Shown: positions 8,159 through 16,703, counted from the first letter of the stretch. The stretch: 64,000 nt of DNA from Sphingobacterium sp. SGR-19 (GCF_011043555.1 NZ_JAAKGS010000004.1:1-64000); one strand, 5' to 3'. Notes: generated by a model not told the origin, from the sequence alone. A program made the numbers and translations.

Positions 8159-8200
8159 ATACAATCTATAGTTTTTTTTATGGAAAACCATAGATTGTAT
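8159..8200 (-). terminator. Terminator downstream of the 29-residue protein gene
   Basis: On the minus strand ATACAATCTATGG and CTATAGATTGTAT form a 13-base stem with one mismatch, directly followed by six T bases. It separates the HU-TPR-small protein unit from the RNase E/G gene. The rest of the gap 8088-8237 holds nothing else I recognise. Confidence 0.75.
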
Positions 8201-8237
8201 GACGTCTTGAAGGTGTCAACCTAAAAGACCAACAAGC

Positions 8238-8327
8238 TTATTTTTTCTTGTGCCTATTTTTTCTTAACCTTTTTTTACGCTTGTGCGTAGCCATTTTGTG
8301 TCTTTTTCTTTTTTTTCCGCTTGGCAT
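8238..8327 (-). CDS. 29-residue very basic protein, AURKAIP1/COX24 (mS38)-like
   Basis: A tiny gene of 29 codons. The product starts MPSGKKRKRHKMATHKRKKR and ends RKNRHKKK: about 60 percent Lys/Arg, plus His. The KRKRHKMATHKRKKRLRKNR arrangement matches the short COX24/AURKAIP1 C-terminal domain, which in mitochondria is ribosomal protein mS38. Bacteroidota carry stand-alone versions of this size. A small-subunit ribosome role is inferred from that likeness. It starts 35 bases after the TPR gene, ends at a strong terminator, and so closes the HU-TPR operon. An Ala/Gly-poor, positively charged chain of this kind would be unstructured off RNA. Confidence 0.85.
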   Translation of the reverse strand: MPSGKKRKRHKMATHKRKKRLRKNRHKKK

Positions 8328-8362
8328 AGCTTTAATGTTTTTAATGATTATTAATATGTTAA

Positions 8363-9196
8363 TTACTTGCTGAGTTCCTCCACACGTCTGTCGATGAACT
8401 GAGATAAGGTTGGATCCGCAGCCAGCTCTTTACTCTTTTGAAAAGCTGCTATGGCTTCGTTTTTCAATCCAATATTTTCGTAGCCCGTTGCTAAATAGAA
8501 ATACGATTCGGCATCGGGGCTCAATTCGACAACCGTTTTGAATCGCTCGATAGCTTTGTCGAATTGTCGAGATTGCAAAGAGAACAATCCCAATGTTTTG
8601 TTTGCATTAATGTTTTTCGGGTCTTTCGCAACAACTTCCTGTAACAAAGCGATTCCAGCCATTGGATTGCCACCACCTGTAACCAGAGCAGCACCTAGAC
8701 CTGTTTTTGCGTCCAAATTGTTTTCGTCCAGTTCTGTTGCTTTTTCATACGAACGAATGGCTAACCTATTCAGCTCTGCCGACATCGCAGTATCTTGCAG
8801 GTTCGTATATGCCGCCCGATAGGCTTCACCTGCTTTCAACCAATACTCAAATTTAGGTGAAGTTTCCGCCATTTTCTCATAGATAAATCCCTGAGGGGCA
8901 AATTTGGCAACATCATCCCATTTTTGTACTAATTGCTCCAACAAAGCGAGTTTTTCATCACCATCAGCCTCTGCGACTTTGCTTTCCAAATTTGTTATTT
9001 CCCGCGCTATATTAGCGTTTATGGACTGTTTGGTTATTTCAGATACACTTTGGAATGTGAAAGCCGATGAAGACGCTGTAGGTGCTGAATCATTAGCTCC
9101 TTTAGTTTCGTCTACCAAACCTTTAATAGGCCGCGCAAGAAGTCCTCCCATTAAGGCGACTACAATGACAATGACTATTATTTGCTTGGTATTCAT
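8363..9196 (-). CDS. Membrane-anchored tetratricopeptide repeat protein
   Basis: A 277-residue protein with one N-terminal membrane segment (residues 5-22, IIVIVIVVALMGGLLARP) and a soluble C-terminal part. That part has about four TPR units from roughly residue 125, with repeat cores such as NLDAKTGLGAALV, NINANKTLGLFSLQ and AESYFYLATGYENIGLKNEAIAAFQKS. It is probably a scaffold at the inner membrane. It follows the HU gene by 12 bases and precedes the 29-residue basic protein by 35, so the three are one operon. Its partner is unknown. The same gene order recurs in Bacteroidota near RNase E/G, from general knowledge. Confidence 0.85.
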   Translation of the reverse strand: MNTKQIIVIVIVVALMGGLLARPIKGLVDETKGANDSAPTASSSAFTFQSVSEITKQSINANIAREITNLESKVAEADGDEKLALLEQLVQKWDDVAKFAPQGFIYEKMAETSPKFEYWLKAGEAYRAAYTNLQDTAMSAELNRLAIRSYEKATELDENNLDAKTGLGAALVTGGGNPMAGIALLQEVVAKDPKNINANKTLGLFSLQSRQFDKAIERFKTVVELSPDAESYFYLATGYENIGLKNEAIAAFQKSKELAADPTLSQFIDRRVEELSK

Positions 9197-9208
9197 CTTG
9201 GTTAAGTT

Positions 9209-9493
9209 TTACTTGTTCCCTTGTTTAACTTTTTCCACAAAAACTTTTGCCGGTTTAAAGCTTGGCACATAGTGCGCCGGAATAATGATCGCTGTGTTTT
9301 TTGAAATATTACGAGCTGTTTTCTCGGCTCTTTTCTTTACAACGAAGCTTCCGAAACCTCTAACGTACACATTCTCTCCGCTAATCATAGCGTTTTTCAC
9401 CACCTTAAAAAACGCCTCTACTGTCTCTTGAACATCTACTTTCTCTAAGCCTGTTTTATTAGAGATCTCCGCAATAATTTCTGCTTTAGTCAT
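9209..9493 (-). CDS. HU-family DNA-binding protein
   Basis: A 94-residue nucleoid protein of the HU/IHF family. The N-terminal helical dimerisation part (MTKAEIIAEISNKTG) is followed by ENVYVRGFGSFVVKKRAEKTARN and the DNA-bending arm ending in the HYVPSFKPAK signature. Length is normal for HU. It is the first gene of the HU-TPR-basic protein operon and has a -7 promoter element at 9554-9561. Whether it acts as HU or as an IHF subunit cannot be decided from this sequence. Confidence 0.95.
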   Translation of the reverse strand: MTKAEIIAEISNKTGLEKVDVQETVEAFFKVVKNAMISGENVYVRGFGSFVVKKRAEKTARNISKNTAIIIPAHYVPSFKPAKVFVEKVKQGNK

Positions 9494-9553
9494 ATCTGTT
9501 TTTACTGTAATTATTTATTTCTCAACCCTTAACGCAACAGCCGTTTGGGGATG

Positions 9554-9561
9554 CAAAAGTA
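9554..9561 (-). promoter_or_regulatory. -7 promoter element of the HU operon
   Basis: CAAAAGTA on the plus strand reads TACTTTTG on the minus strand, a perfect TAnnTTTG element 60 bases ahead of the HU start codon. The -33 region is only T-rich. The remainder of the gap to 9715 shows no gene. Confidence 0.5.
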
Positions 9562-9715
9562 TCTTTTTTTTATGATGTTTAAAAATTTATTTTGTTTTTT
9601 TACTAAACTTCATTGCTTCAAAACTTTTCTGTATCAACTATTTATGCAGGTTTGAGATAGAAAAACAAGTATAAGCGATACCTGAGAACAAAATATAGCG
9701 TTAGTTTTCAACACC

Positions 9716-10174
9716 TTAATAGAAATTCAGCGGAATGTTCAATGTGACCGACCCCGTCAATCCCTTTATTGGTTTAAAGTCTTTTTTTGTATTTATGTCA
9801 AATCCATAGCCTACCCCTAAGTCTAAGATAGAAAGAATGCTTATTCCGGCTTTAGGCGTCAACGTATATGGTGTAACCTCTGCCTGAACAAAAGGAAACA
9901 CTATTCTATTGCTTAGGTAATAGGTAAAACCAACCTCCGGTATAACCGTGGTTTTATTCTGCATCCAGGTGAAATCTGCGCCGGCATTGATTTTTACATA
10001 CTGATGGTCATTGGGCGCAAATAGCCCCCAGCCCGAGACTTTCAGAAAATTTCCACTTTGGTATTGCCATCCGACAGATGGCCCCCATATCCAACCTAAT
10101 TTTTGTGAATACTGTGCTTGTATGCTTCCTATAGAACAACAACAAATGATCAACCAAATTCCTAATTTCTTCAT
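9716..10174 (-). CDS. Secreted or outer-membrane protein of unknown function
   Basis: A 152-residue protein with a clear signal peptide (KKLGIWLIICCCSIGSIQAQ, cleavage near residue 20). The mature part alternates hydrophobic and polar residues, is rich in Gly, Tyr, Phe and Trp, and ends LNIPLNFY with a terminal aromatic Tyr. This fits a small outer-membrane beta-barrel or beta-sandwich, but I recognise no family. It stands alone between the HU promoter region and alkB. A GGAGAAAG ribosome site and a perfect 14-bp palindrome precede the start. Confidence 0.7.
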   Translation of the reverse strand: MKKLGIWLIICCCSIGSIQAQYSQKLGWIWGPSVGWQYQSGNFLKVSGWGLFAPNDHQYVKINAGADFTWMQNKTTVIPEVGFTYYLSNRIVFPFVQAEVTPYTLTPKAGISILSILDLGVGYGFDINTKKDFKPIKGLTGSVTLNIPLNFY

Positions 10175-10186
10175 ATGACTTTCTCC

Positions 10187-10200
10187 GGTTAAATTTAACC
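10187..10200. promoter_or_regulatory. Perfect 14-bp palindrome ahead of the secreted protein gene
   Basis: GGTTAAATTTAACC is fully self-complementary and lies 13 bases before the start codon at 10174, next to the GGAGAAAG ribosome site. A repressor or RNA-level role is possible. No second copy was noticed nearby. Confidence 0.4.
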
Positions 10201-10266
10201 TAAATTTCGGTATATCAGGAATCGGAATGTAATCTTCACGTATTATTGCTTCATTTTTCGCATGCT

Positions 10267-10887
10267 TTAATCTTTCGCTTGGTTTTCTATCGTTCTAAAG
10301 GTCAAGTTCACCCTTGCCGTTGTTATCTTTTTGCTGGGCGGCAATCTATGTAGCCAGTGAGTCTGTGTAATATCTTTCATGACCAACAAACTTCCATGTG
10401 CTAAAAAAAGCTCTATTTTTTCTTTGGTTTGCTTGTGCTTAAACGCAAATTTTCTTTCTGCTCCAAAACTCATGGATCCAATTGATCCGTCTTTTTTTAG
10501 ATCACGTTCTCCATCGCTATGCCATGCCATGCCCTCATCCCCGTTGTGGTACAGATTGAGCAGACAAGAGTTAAACGTTTCGCCTGTTTCCTTTTCTATT
10601 AATATCTTTAACTCCAACAATTCCTTTGTCCAAGGCAAAGCATATTTTGTTGTGTTGGAATACGTGTATGCATAAGGTCTTTCGCCATACCACGCTACTT
10701 TTCTTTTTGTAATTATTTTCCTTCCAAAAATAACAGCTTCGTCATTTCTCCAATTAATGGTTTCCAACAACTTGTTTAGGTAAAAATCCGCTTGTTCTTT
10801 GGATATCAATTTACCATAATAATGGACTGTCCCATCATAGGGAAGCAAATTTTTATGCTTGTCCGGGGTTTGGCTAAACAAGTCCAT
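10267..10887 (-). CDS. alkB: AlkB-type 2-oxoglutarate/Fe(II) dioxygenase
   Basis: A 206-residue DNA/RNA repair dioxygenase that oxidatively removes alkyl lesions. Iron ligands are His123 and Asp125 (WHSDGE) and His180 (HWLHRLP). The 2-oxoglutarate arginines are in RVNLTFR, Arg192 and Arg198. The order WYGERPYAYTYS, then LLNLYHNGDEGM, matches the ALKBH2/3-like branch more than E. coli AlkB. The frame is open up to 11019, but the ATG at 10887 is chosen because it comes one base after the ada stop and gives the normal N terminus. It is translated from the same message as ada, forming an alkylation-damage operon. Confidence 0.92.
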   Translation of the reverse strand: MDLFSQTPDKHKNLLPYDGTVHYYGKLISKEQADFYLNKLLETINWRNDEAVIFGRKIITKRKVAWYGERPYAYTYSNTTKYALPWTKELLELKILIEKETGETFNSCLLNLYHNGDEGMAWHSDGERDLKKDGSIGSMSFGAERKFAFKHKQTKEKIELFLAHGSLLVMKDITQTHWLHRLPPSKKITTARVNLTFRTIENQAKD

Positions 10888-10888
10888 G

Positions 10889-11740
10889 CTATGTGTTTTC
10901 TTTGTAGGTTTTCGCTCTTTCCCAACCGATAATGGCTGTTTTTCTTGTTGGCCCCCACATATATCCACCAAAAACGCCCGATGATTGGATGACACGATGA
11001 CAAGGGATAAGAAATGCAACAGGGTTACTCCCTATAGCCGTTCCCACGGCACGGGAAGCTTTAGGACTGCCTACTTGCTCGGCAATATAACCATAAGTCG
11101 ACAATTTACCCATTGGAATTTTTAATAGGCTTTCCCACACTTTCAATTGAAAATCAGTGCCCTTCAAGTGTAATTTAATCTCGCTTAGCTTGCTCCAATC
11201 ATTTTGAAAAATAAATAGGGCATTTTGTTGCAATAAATCTAGTTTTCTTTGGAATGTGGCATTCGGGAATTTTGCTCTTAGATTATTCAAAGCCTTTTCT
11301 TCGTCATCCTCAAAAGCCATATAACAGACACCCTTTGCCGTTGCAGCGGTAATTAGTTCCCCAAAGGGGCTTTCGGCAAAACTGTAGTTAATGTATAAGT
11401 TTTTACCTCCATTTTTATATTCTGCCGGTGTCATCCCTTCAATGTTTACAAACAGATCATGGAGACGGCTCGGACTAGAAAGTCCTGTTTCAAAAGTAGT
11501 TTCAAACAAGGTTGCTTGTTCCTCTTTTAACATCTTCTTCGCATGTTCTATAGAGATGTACTGCAAAAATCTTTTAGGGCTTGTTCCTGCCCATTCAGTA
11601 AACATGCGCTGAAAGTGCGCCGGACTTAAACTTATCTTTTCCGCGACATCATCTAGATTCGGCTGTTTCTTAAAATGTACCTTAATATAATCTATGGCCT
11701 TTGCTATACGATTATAATTCATAGTTGCCTGTGTTTCCAT
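10889..11740 (-). CDS. ada: Ada-like AraC regulator/methylated-DNA-cysteine methyltransferase
   Basis: A 283-residue fusion of an AraC-type helix-turn-helix (residues 10-110, with EKISLSPAHFQRMFTEWAGTSPKRF) and an O6-alkylguanine methyltransferase domain (about 118-275). The acceptor motif PCHRV is at 246-250 with Cys247, and the preceding GTAIGSNP is typical. The N-terminal Ada zinc domain, which senses methylphosphotriesters in E. coli Ada, is absent. The frame opens at 11824, but the promoter at 11822-11852 would start transcription near 11815, so the downstream METQATMNYN start at 11740 is preferred. alkB follows after one base. Confidence 0.9.
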   Translation of the reverse strand: METQATMNYNRIAKAIDYIKVHFKKQPNLDDVAEKISLSPAHFQRMFTEWAGTSPKRFLQYISIEHAKKMLKEEQATLFETTFETGLSSPSRLHDLFVNIEGMTPAEYKNGGKNLYINYSFAESPFGELITAATAKGVCYMAFEDDEEKALNNLRAKFPNATFQRKLDLLQQNALFIFQNDWSKLSEIKLHLKGTDFQLKVWESLLKIPMGKLSTYGYIAEQVGSPKASRAVGTAIGSNPVAFLIPCHRVIQSSGVFGGYMWGPTRKTAIIGWERAKTYKENT

Positions 11741-11821
11741 CTTCTTCTTATCTCTTATTCTACAAATCTCCACAATCTTTTGCAACGGTAAAATCCGAAA
11801 TATGCGATATACTTTATATAA

Positions 11822-11852
11822 CAAAGATAGGCGTCCTTGTAAGCAAAAACAA
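11822..11852 (-). promoter_or_regulatory. Promoter of the ada-alkB operon
   Basis: CAAAGATA at 11822-11829 is a perfect minus-strand TAnnTTTG (TATCTTTG), and a TTG lies 20 bases further upstream at 11850-11852. Transcription would begin near 11815. This excludes the longest ada start and leaves a leader of about 75 bases. Confidence 0.6.
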
Positions 11853-11860
11853 CATTATGG

Positions 11861-12982
11861 TCAACTGGTCTTTTTATAGTTATAAATTGCCCATCCATTA
11901 AGAGATATCGCAAAACCTATCATAATTAAAAAATGGATTTTTACATCGGAAAATTCGCTTCCCTTCAACACAATCATCCGCATGACCTCTATAAAATAGG
12001 TTATAGGACTGAACCGCGTCATTACACAAGCCCATTTGGGCATGCTATCAATAGGTGTAAACAACCCGCTCATTAAGATAAAAATCATCATAAAGAAAAA
12101 CGCTATCGACATTGCCTGTTGTTGGGTTTCCGCATATGTGGAAATCAACAGCCCTAAGCCTAATACAGCAATTAAATATACCGAAAGGTATGCGTATAAT
12201 AGAAATAGATTCCCTATTGGAACGATGCCATAGACGAGCCATCCGATACCAAATAGCCCTATACTGAACACCACGACGCCGATAAGCCAGAATGGTATGA
12301 GTTTTCCTAAAATAAACTGATATTTTTTGATTGGCGTCACGTTAATTTGTTCGATTGTGCCGACTTCTTTTTCTTTAACAATATTAAGTGCACACATATA
12401 CGCGCCAATCATAGTCACCAACAATGCGAGAATACCGGGAACCATATAAAAACGATAATTCATCGTAGGATTAAACCAATTGGTCGAGACTGTTTCAATA
12501 GTTGGAAAGAGGTTGAATCTCGGCATCTGTATCCATTCTACACGAACGTCTGCATTATAATCGGCGATGATGCGATTTAAATATGTGCCTCCAAGATTGG
12601 CTTTTACACCGTTAATGGCATTGACGGCTATATATAGTTGTTGCTCATCTTCACGAATAAGGTTGCGTTCAAAACCTTGTGGTATCTCCAATATAAAGTC
12701 GGCTCGGTCGTTTTCAATATCATCAAACGCTACATTAAATCCCGTTGCATAATTTGCCAACTTGAAATATCCAGAGGCGATTATTTTGGAAATCAATTTT
12801 TGTGAATAGGTTGAATGATCGTAATCAACAACCGTTATGTTAATATTCTTTACTTCGTAATCTGCAGCCAAAGGAAGAATAAGCAATTGCATAATAGGCA
12901 CGACAAACAGCATCGGTAATAAGGCTTTATTGCGGAATATCTGCTTAAATTCTTTATGCAATAAAAATTTCAGCGTTCTCAT
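11861..12982 (-). CDS. ABC-2 type permease (YbhR/YhhJ-like), last gene of efflux operon
   Basis: A 373-residue membrane subunit of an ABC exporter. One N-terminal span (residues 20-40) is followed by a large periplasmic loop (about 45-180) and five C-terminal spans. ALNIVKEKEVGTIEQINVTPI is the coupling-helix region typical of the YbhS/YbhR family. Its ATG overlaps the stop of the sister permease by 4 bases. The two permeases presumably form a heterodimer driven by the two ATPases encoded upstream and linked to the HlyD and TolC partners. Substrate unknown. Confidence 0.9.
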   Translation of the reverse strand: MRTLKFLLHKEFKQIFRNKALLPMLFVVPIMQLLILPLAADYEVKNINITVVDYDHSTYSQKLISKIIASGYFKLANYATGFNVAFDDIENDRADFILEIPQGFERNLIREDEQQLYIAVNAINGVKANLGGTYLNRIIADYNADVRVEWIQMPRFNLFPTIETVSTNWFNPTMNYRFYMVPGILALLVTMIGAYMCALNIVKEKEVGTIEQINVTPIKKYQFILGKLIPFWLIGVVVFSIGLFGIGWLVYGIVPIGNLFLLYAYLSVYLIAVLGLGLLISTYAETQQQAMSIAFFFMMIFILMSGLFTPIDSMPKWACVMTRFSPITYFIEVMRMIVLKGSEFSDVKIHFLIMIGFAISLNGWAIYNYKKTS

Positions 12983-14085
12983 GTTAAGCGTATTTTAAAT
13001 TTTTTGATATTAACGACCAATAGCACGAGCGTCATTCCCAATAAAATCAATGTTTCTTTCCATATTGCCGAGAAACCTAACCCTTTTACCATAATAGATT
13101 TAACGATAATGTAATACCATTTGGCTGGAATGATATGAGACACGAGTTGTAAGGGATAGGGCATATTCTCCAGCGGAAACATAAAGCCTGTAAATAGAAT
13201 AGATGGAACTAACATCCCCATCAAGGAAATCAACATAGCCGCCTGCTGCGAAGCCGTGCTATTCGAAATTAGCAAACCTAAGGAAAGGGCTGTAATGATG
13301 AACAATGTACTCACCGCGTATAACAACAAAACACTACCGTTAATCGGCATTCCCAACACAAATACACTCAGCAATAAAATGACCGTTAAGTTAATCAAGG
13401 ATAAGGCAAGATAGGGGACCGCTTTAGACACGATAACCAAAAAAGGATTAAACGGTGAGACCAGCAATATCTCCATTGTGCCGATTTCCTTTTCTTTCAC
13501 GATGGCAACGGAAGTCATCAGTACGCAGACGAGTAATAAAATCAATGACATCACTCCGGGGACAAAATTTACAGCGGCCTTCAGTTCCGGATTATAAATC
13601 ATTCTCATCTCTGTATGGATTTGATAGGGTAGGTTTTGTAATTGCATCAGTTCGTTCTGATAATCCATGAGAATTTGGGTGGCGTATCCACTGATTGTCG
13701 TTGCTGTATTGGGATCGGATGCATCGGTAATCAACTGCACCTGCGCCTTATTCTGATGCAATAAGTCGTTATTGAAATTGGCAGGAAAAACTATCGCCAT
13801 TTTTATTTCCCCATTTTTAAAAGCTGCTTCTATCTGGTTATGACTTAACAGCACATTTTGTATTTCAAATTGTTGGCTTGCTTGCAGCTTTCCGATAATT
13901 TGCTGTGAAGCGGCATCTTTTGCATAATCGCAGACCACGATTTTCGCATTTTTGATTTCATTGGTCAGCGCAAAACCAAATAGAATAATCTGTACTATAG
14001 GCAAACCGAACAGCATCAACAAGGTTTTCCGGTCGCGAAAAACATGCAGAAACTCCTTTTTTATAAATGTGGAAATGTTATTCAT
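12979..14085 (-). CDS. ABC-2 type permease (YbhS-like)
   Basis: A 368-residue sister of the following permease with the same layout: N-terminal span at about 22-42, periplasmic loop, five C-terminal spans, and AIVKEKEIGTMEILLVSPF before the second span. Its start codon overlaps the stop of the ATPase gene by one base (TAATG), and its stop overlaps the next permease by 4 bases. This tight packing fixes stoichiometric synthesis of the complex. In E. coli the orthologous pair YbhS/YbhR exports certain drugs, so a xenobiotic or lipid substrate is possible but not shown. Confidence 0.9.
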   Translation of the reverse strand: MNNISTFIKKEFLHVFRDRKTLLMLFGLPIVQIILFGFALTNEIKNAKIVVCDYAKDAASQQIIGKLQASQQFEIQNVLLSHNQIEAAFKNGEIKMAIVFPANFNNDLLHQNKAQVQLITDASDPNTATTISGYATQILMDYQNELMQLQNLPYQIHTEMRMIYNPELKAAVNFVPGVMSLILLLVCVLMTSVAIVKEKEIGTMEILLVSPFNPFLVIVSKAVPYLALSLINLTVILLLSVFVLGMPINGSVLLLYAVSTLFIITALSLGLLISNSTASQQAAMLISLMGMLVPSILFTGFMFPLENMPYPLQLVSHIIPAKWYYIIVKSIMVKGLGFSAIWKETLILLGMTLVLLVVNIKKFKIRLT

Positions 14086-14822
14086 TATTCGCTTCTTTTT
14101 GCTCCTCTAGCCAATTCATAAAAAACCTCGTCCATCGATATGGCGGAATACTGTTGTTTCAATTTTGCCGGTGTATCGAGTGCTTTTATTTCACCATCCA
14201 CCATCATCGAGATGCGGTTACAATATTCAGCTTCATCCATATAATGTGTGGTCACGAAAACCGTGATACCATTGCCCGCCGCTTCGTAAATCAAATCCCA
14301 GAACTGACGTCTGGTTACCGGGTCAACACCTCCTGTTGGTTCATCGAGAAAAACAATTTTGGGTTCATGGAGAATGGCTACCGAAAACGCTAACTTTTGC
14401 TTCCAGCCCAATGGCAATGCACCTACCATCTTTTTGGCTTCGCCTTTCATGCCGAGTGTTTCTACGAGCTGTCCGCTCTTTTCTTTTATCTGCTTATCCG
14501 ACAAACCATAGATACCCCCGATAAAACGGATATTTTCTAAGACGGTTAAATCTTCATACAGCGAGAATTTCTGGCTCATATAACCAATGTTTTTTTTGAT
14601 TTTTTCGGTTTCTTTATAGATATCGAATCCAGCAATAGTAGCCGTTCCCGATGAAGGTGTGGATAAGCCACATAACATGCGCATAGCTGTTGTTTTTCCT
14701 GCGCCATTTGCCCCTAGAAAACCAAAGATTTCGCCCTGATATACATCAAAGGTGATTTCATTGGCGGCAATAAAATCGCCAAATCGTTTCGTGAGATTAA
14801 CGGTATGTATTACAGTGTCCAT
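14085..14822 (-). CDS. ABC transporter ATPase with degenerate signature motif
   Basis: A 245-residue nucleotide-binding subunit. Walker A GANGAGKT is at 37-44 and Walker B VFLDEPTGG at 157-165. The ABC signature reads LPLGW at about 136-140 instead of LSGG, as in the second half of E. coli YbhF. The pair with the upstream ATPase is thus asymmetric, with one consensus and one degenerate signature. The start at 14822 is preferred over the ATG at 14852 because the domain begins here with a GGAG upstream and it lies two bases after the preceding stop. It overlaps the permease start by one base. Confidence 0.9.
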   Translation of the reverse strand: MDTVIHTVNLTKRFGDFIAANEITFDVYQGEIFGFLGANGAGKTTAMRMLCGLSTPSSGTATIAGFDIYKETEKIKKNIGYMSQKFSLYEDLTVLENIRFIGGIYGLSDKQIKEKSGQLVETLGMKGEAKKMVGALPLGWKQKLAFSVAILHEPKIVFLDEPTGGVDPVTRRQFWDLIYEAAGNGITVFVTTHYMDEAEYCNRISMMVDGEIKALDTPAKLKQQYSAISMDEVFYELARGAKRSE

Positions 14823-14824
14823 TC

Positions 14825-15742
14825 CTAGTTCTCCATTAATTTGATAAAGCAATCCTCGATGGTTGGCGTGATCGGTTTTAGCTCTATATTCATATGCTTT
14901 TTTTCTTCCAAGATACGGATGAGTTTTTCTTTCATCTCTGGATCATCATGGTTGAATGTCACATGGTGATATGCACCAAACGCATTACAGCTTTTTATTA
15001 TTTCAGTATTTTTTAAATCATGCAGTAGGTTTCCCATAGTATCGGATTTCACCGCAAAAAGGTCTTCGGGGAACTGTTCTATGATGTTTTTGGGTTTATC
15101 AATAGACATAATCCGGCCATTCTGTATCAGGGCAATCCGTTCGCAAAGCATGGCTTCATCCATGTAAGGAGTGGAAACCAAGATGGTAATCCCTTGCTGT
15201 TTCAGGCGTTTCAGCATATCCCAGAATTCTTTTCTAGAAACAACATCCACACCCGTGGTCGGTTCATCCAGAAAGAGTACCGTTGGACGATGTATTAGCG
15301 CACAACATAGTGCCAATTTCTGTTTCATACCACCCGAAAGTTTTCCTGCCCTCCGATCCTTAAAGGGCTCTAACTGTATGTATATATCCTTGATAAGATC
15401 GTAGTTTTCCTCTATACTGGTATGGAATATAGTCGCGAAAAAGTTCAGGTTCTCCTGTACTGATAAGTCCTGATACAAAGAGAACTTGCCGGGCATATAG
15501 CCTACATTTTTACGAATGGCCTCATAATCTTTTACCACATCAAATCCATTTACAGAAGCTGTTCCTCCATCCGGTAAAAGTAAGGTGGTAAGGATACGAA
15601 AAATACTGGTCTTACCCGCACCATCGGGTCCAATCAACCCGAACAGTTCGCCTTTGCTTACGTGAAATGTTACATCATTTACCGCCTGCACCATTCCTTT
15701 ATGATAGGTCTTAGAGATATTATTTAAAAAAACGTCTTTCAT
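14825..15742 (-). CDS. ABC transporter ATPase, first half of YbhF-like pair
   Basis: A 305-residue nucleotide-binding subunit. Walker A GPDGAGKT is at 38-45, the consensus signature LSGGM at 134-138, and Walker B LFLDEP at 155-160. The Q-loop position reads YMPGKFSLYQ (81-90) with Gly-Lys where Gln is usual in many families, as in YbhF-like proteins. A C-terminal extension of about 80 residues follows the core. E. coli YbhF is a fusion of two such domains; here they are two genes two bases apart. The gene lies between the HlyD gene and the second ATPase. Confidence 0.9.
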   Translation of the reverse strand: MKDVFLNNISKTYHKGMVQAVNDVTFHVSKGELFGLIGPDGAGKTSIFRILTTLLLPDGGTASVNGFDVVKDYEAIRKNVGYMPGKFSLYQDLSVQENLNFFATIFHTSIEENYDLIKDIYIQLEPFKDRRAGKLSGGMKQKLALCCALIHRPTVLFLDEPTTGVDVVSRKEFWDMLKRLKQQGITILVSTPYMDEAMLCERIALIQNGRIMSIDKPKNIIEQFPEDLFAVKSDTMGNLLHDLKNTEIIKSCNAFGAYHHVTFNHDDPEMKEKLIRILEEKKHMNIELKPITPTIEDCFIKLMEN

Positions 15743-15778
15743 TATAATTGACCATTATTTTCCTCTTTCTGATTTCCC

Positions 15779-16693
15779 CTACTCATTAAATAAAATTTCA
15801 CCATACATGCCTATTTTGTACACACCATCATTCCTAACCTTCACTTTTATCGCATAGACCATATTTGCCCTTTCGTCTTTCGTCTGAATGGTTTTTGGTG
15901 TAAACTCTGCTTTGTCGCTTATCCAGGTTATTATTCCTTCTGTTTTCTTGTATCCTCCGTTCCCATCATCAGTATTTACGCTTACCTTTTGGTTGAGCTT
16001 GATTTGGGACAATTGATCTCCGGTAATATAAGCCCGCAGGATGATATTGGATAAATTTGCAATTTTGTACAGCGGCTTTCCCACTGTGGCCATCTCATTA
16101 GCTTCGACATATTTGGTTAACACGGTTCCCGCTATAGGATTTACAATATGACATTTACTCAGTTGGTCTTCCAATTGTTCAATCTGTATCTGCATCGGGA
16201 TAGCGTCTTTGCTGATACCTTCACTAGAAATATTTAGCGATGACTGCTGTGCTTCAATTTGCTTTTTCAGTACTTCAATCTGTGCGTTCATATCGTCTAA
16301 CTGCTTGGGTGTCGCTGCATCACCTTTTACCAGATTGGTTATTCTAACTTTCTCTTTTTCGGCCGTTCGTAATTGTTCCTGCAGGGCAGATAACTGAACC
16401 GGAATGTTCGGTTTCTTTCCGGTCAACGCACGTATCTGTGCCTCCAATTGCTTTTTCTTTAAATGCAATTGCACACTGTCAACATAACCAATTCGTTCCC
16501 CGGCTTGTAGGGATTGTCCTTCCTGGATATCAAAAGCTTTCAGCATCCCTTGCGCCTCAGCTGATACAATCGTTTCTTCGGCTTCAAACGAACCTGATGC
16601 ATCGAAAGAATGTCGATTGGTGTTGCACGCGGATAAAATAATTATTACCATTATTTTAAATAAAACATAACGATTTTCTGAAGCTGTATTCAT
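15779..16693 (-). CDS. HlyD/YbhG-like periplasmic adaptor lipoprotein
   Basis: A 304-residue membrane-fusion protein joining the inner-membrane ABC exporter to the TolC-like channel. The N terminus is a lipoprotein signal (IIILSACNTN, lipid Cys at about residue 23). A biotinyl-lipoyl-like half at about 40-75 (ETIVSAEAQGMLKAFDIQEGQSLQAGERIGY) is interrupted by a long alpha-hairpin coiled coil (75-175), then completed by IAGTVLTKYVEANEMATVG and a beta-barrel part. It lies 10 bases from the TolC gene and 36 from the first ATPase. Lipid anchoring instead of a membrane span is common in this phylum. Confidence 0.9.
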   Translation of the reverse strand: MNTASENRYVLFKIMVIIILSACNTNRHSFDASGSFEAEETIVSAEAQGMLKAFDIQEGQSLQAGERIGYVDSVQLHLKKKQLEAQIRALTGKKPNIPVQLSALQEQLRTAEKEKVRITNLVKGDAATPKQLDDMNAQIEVLKKQIEAQQSSLNISSEGISKDAIPMQIQIEQLEDQLSKCHIVNPIAGTVLTKYVEANEMATVGKPLYKIANLSNIILRAYITGDQLSQIKLNQKVSVNTDDGNGGYKKTEGIITWISDKAEFTPKTIQTKDERANMVYAIKVKVRNDGVYKIGMYGEILFNE

Positions 16694-16703
16694 TGTTGTT
16701 GGT

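Noticed and set aside
10888..11019. Longer start of AlkB inside ada, suggesting a fused protein
   Set aside because: The ATG at 10887, one base after the ada stop, gives the normal AlkB N terminus. The upstream codons are a shadow of ada.
11741..11824. Longer start of the Ada-like protein
   Set aside because: The promoter at 11822-11852 predicts transcription from about 11815, so the first codons would not be in the message. The extra residues are also not family-like.
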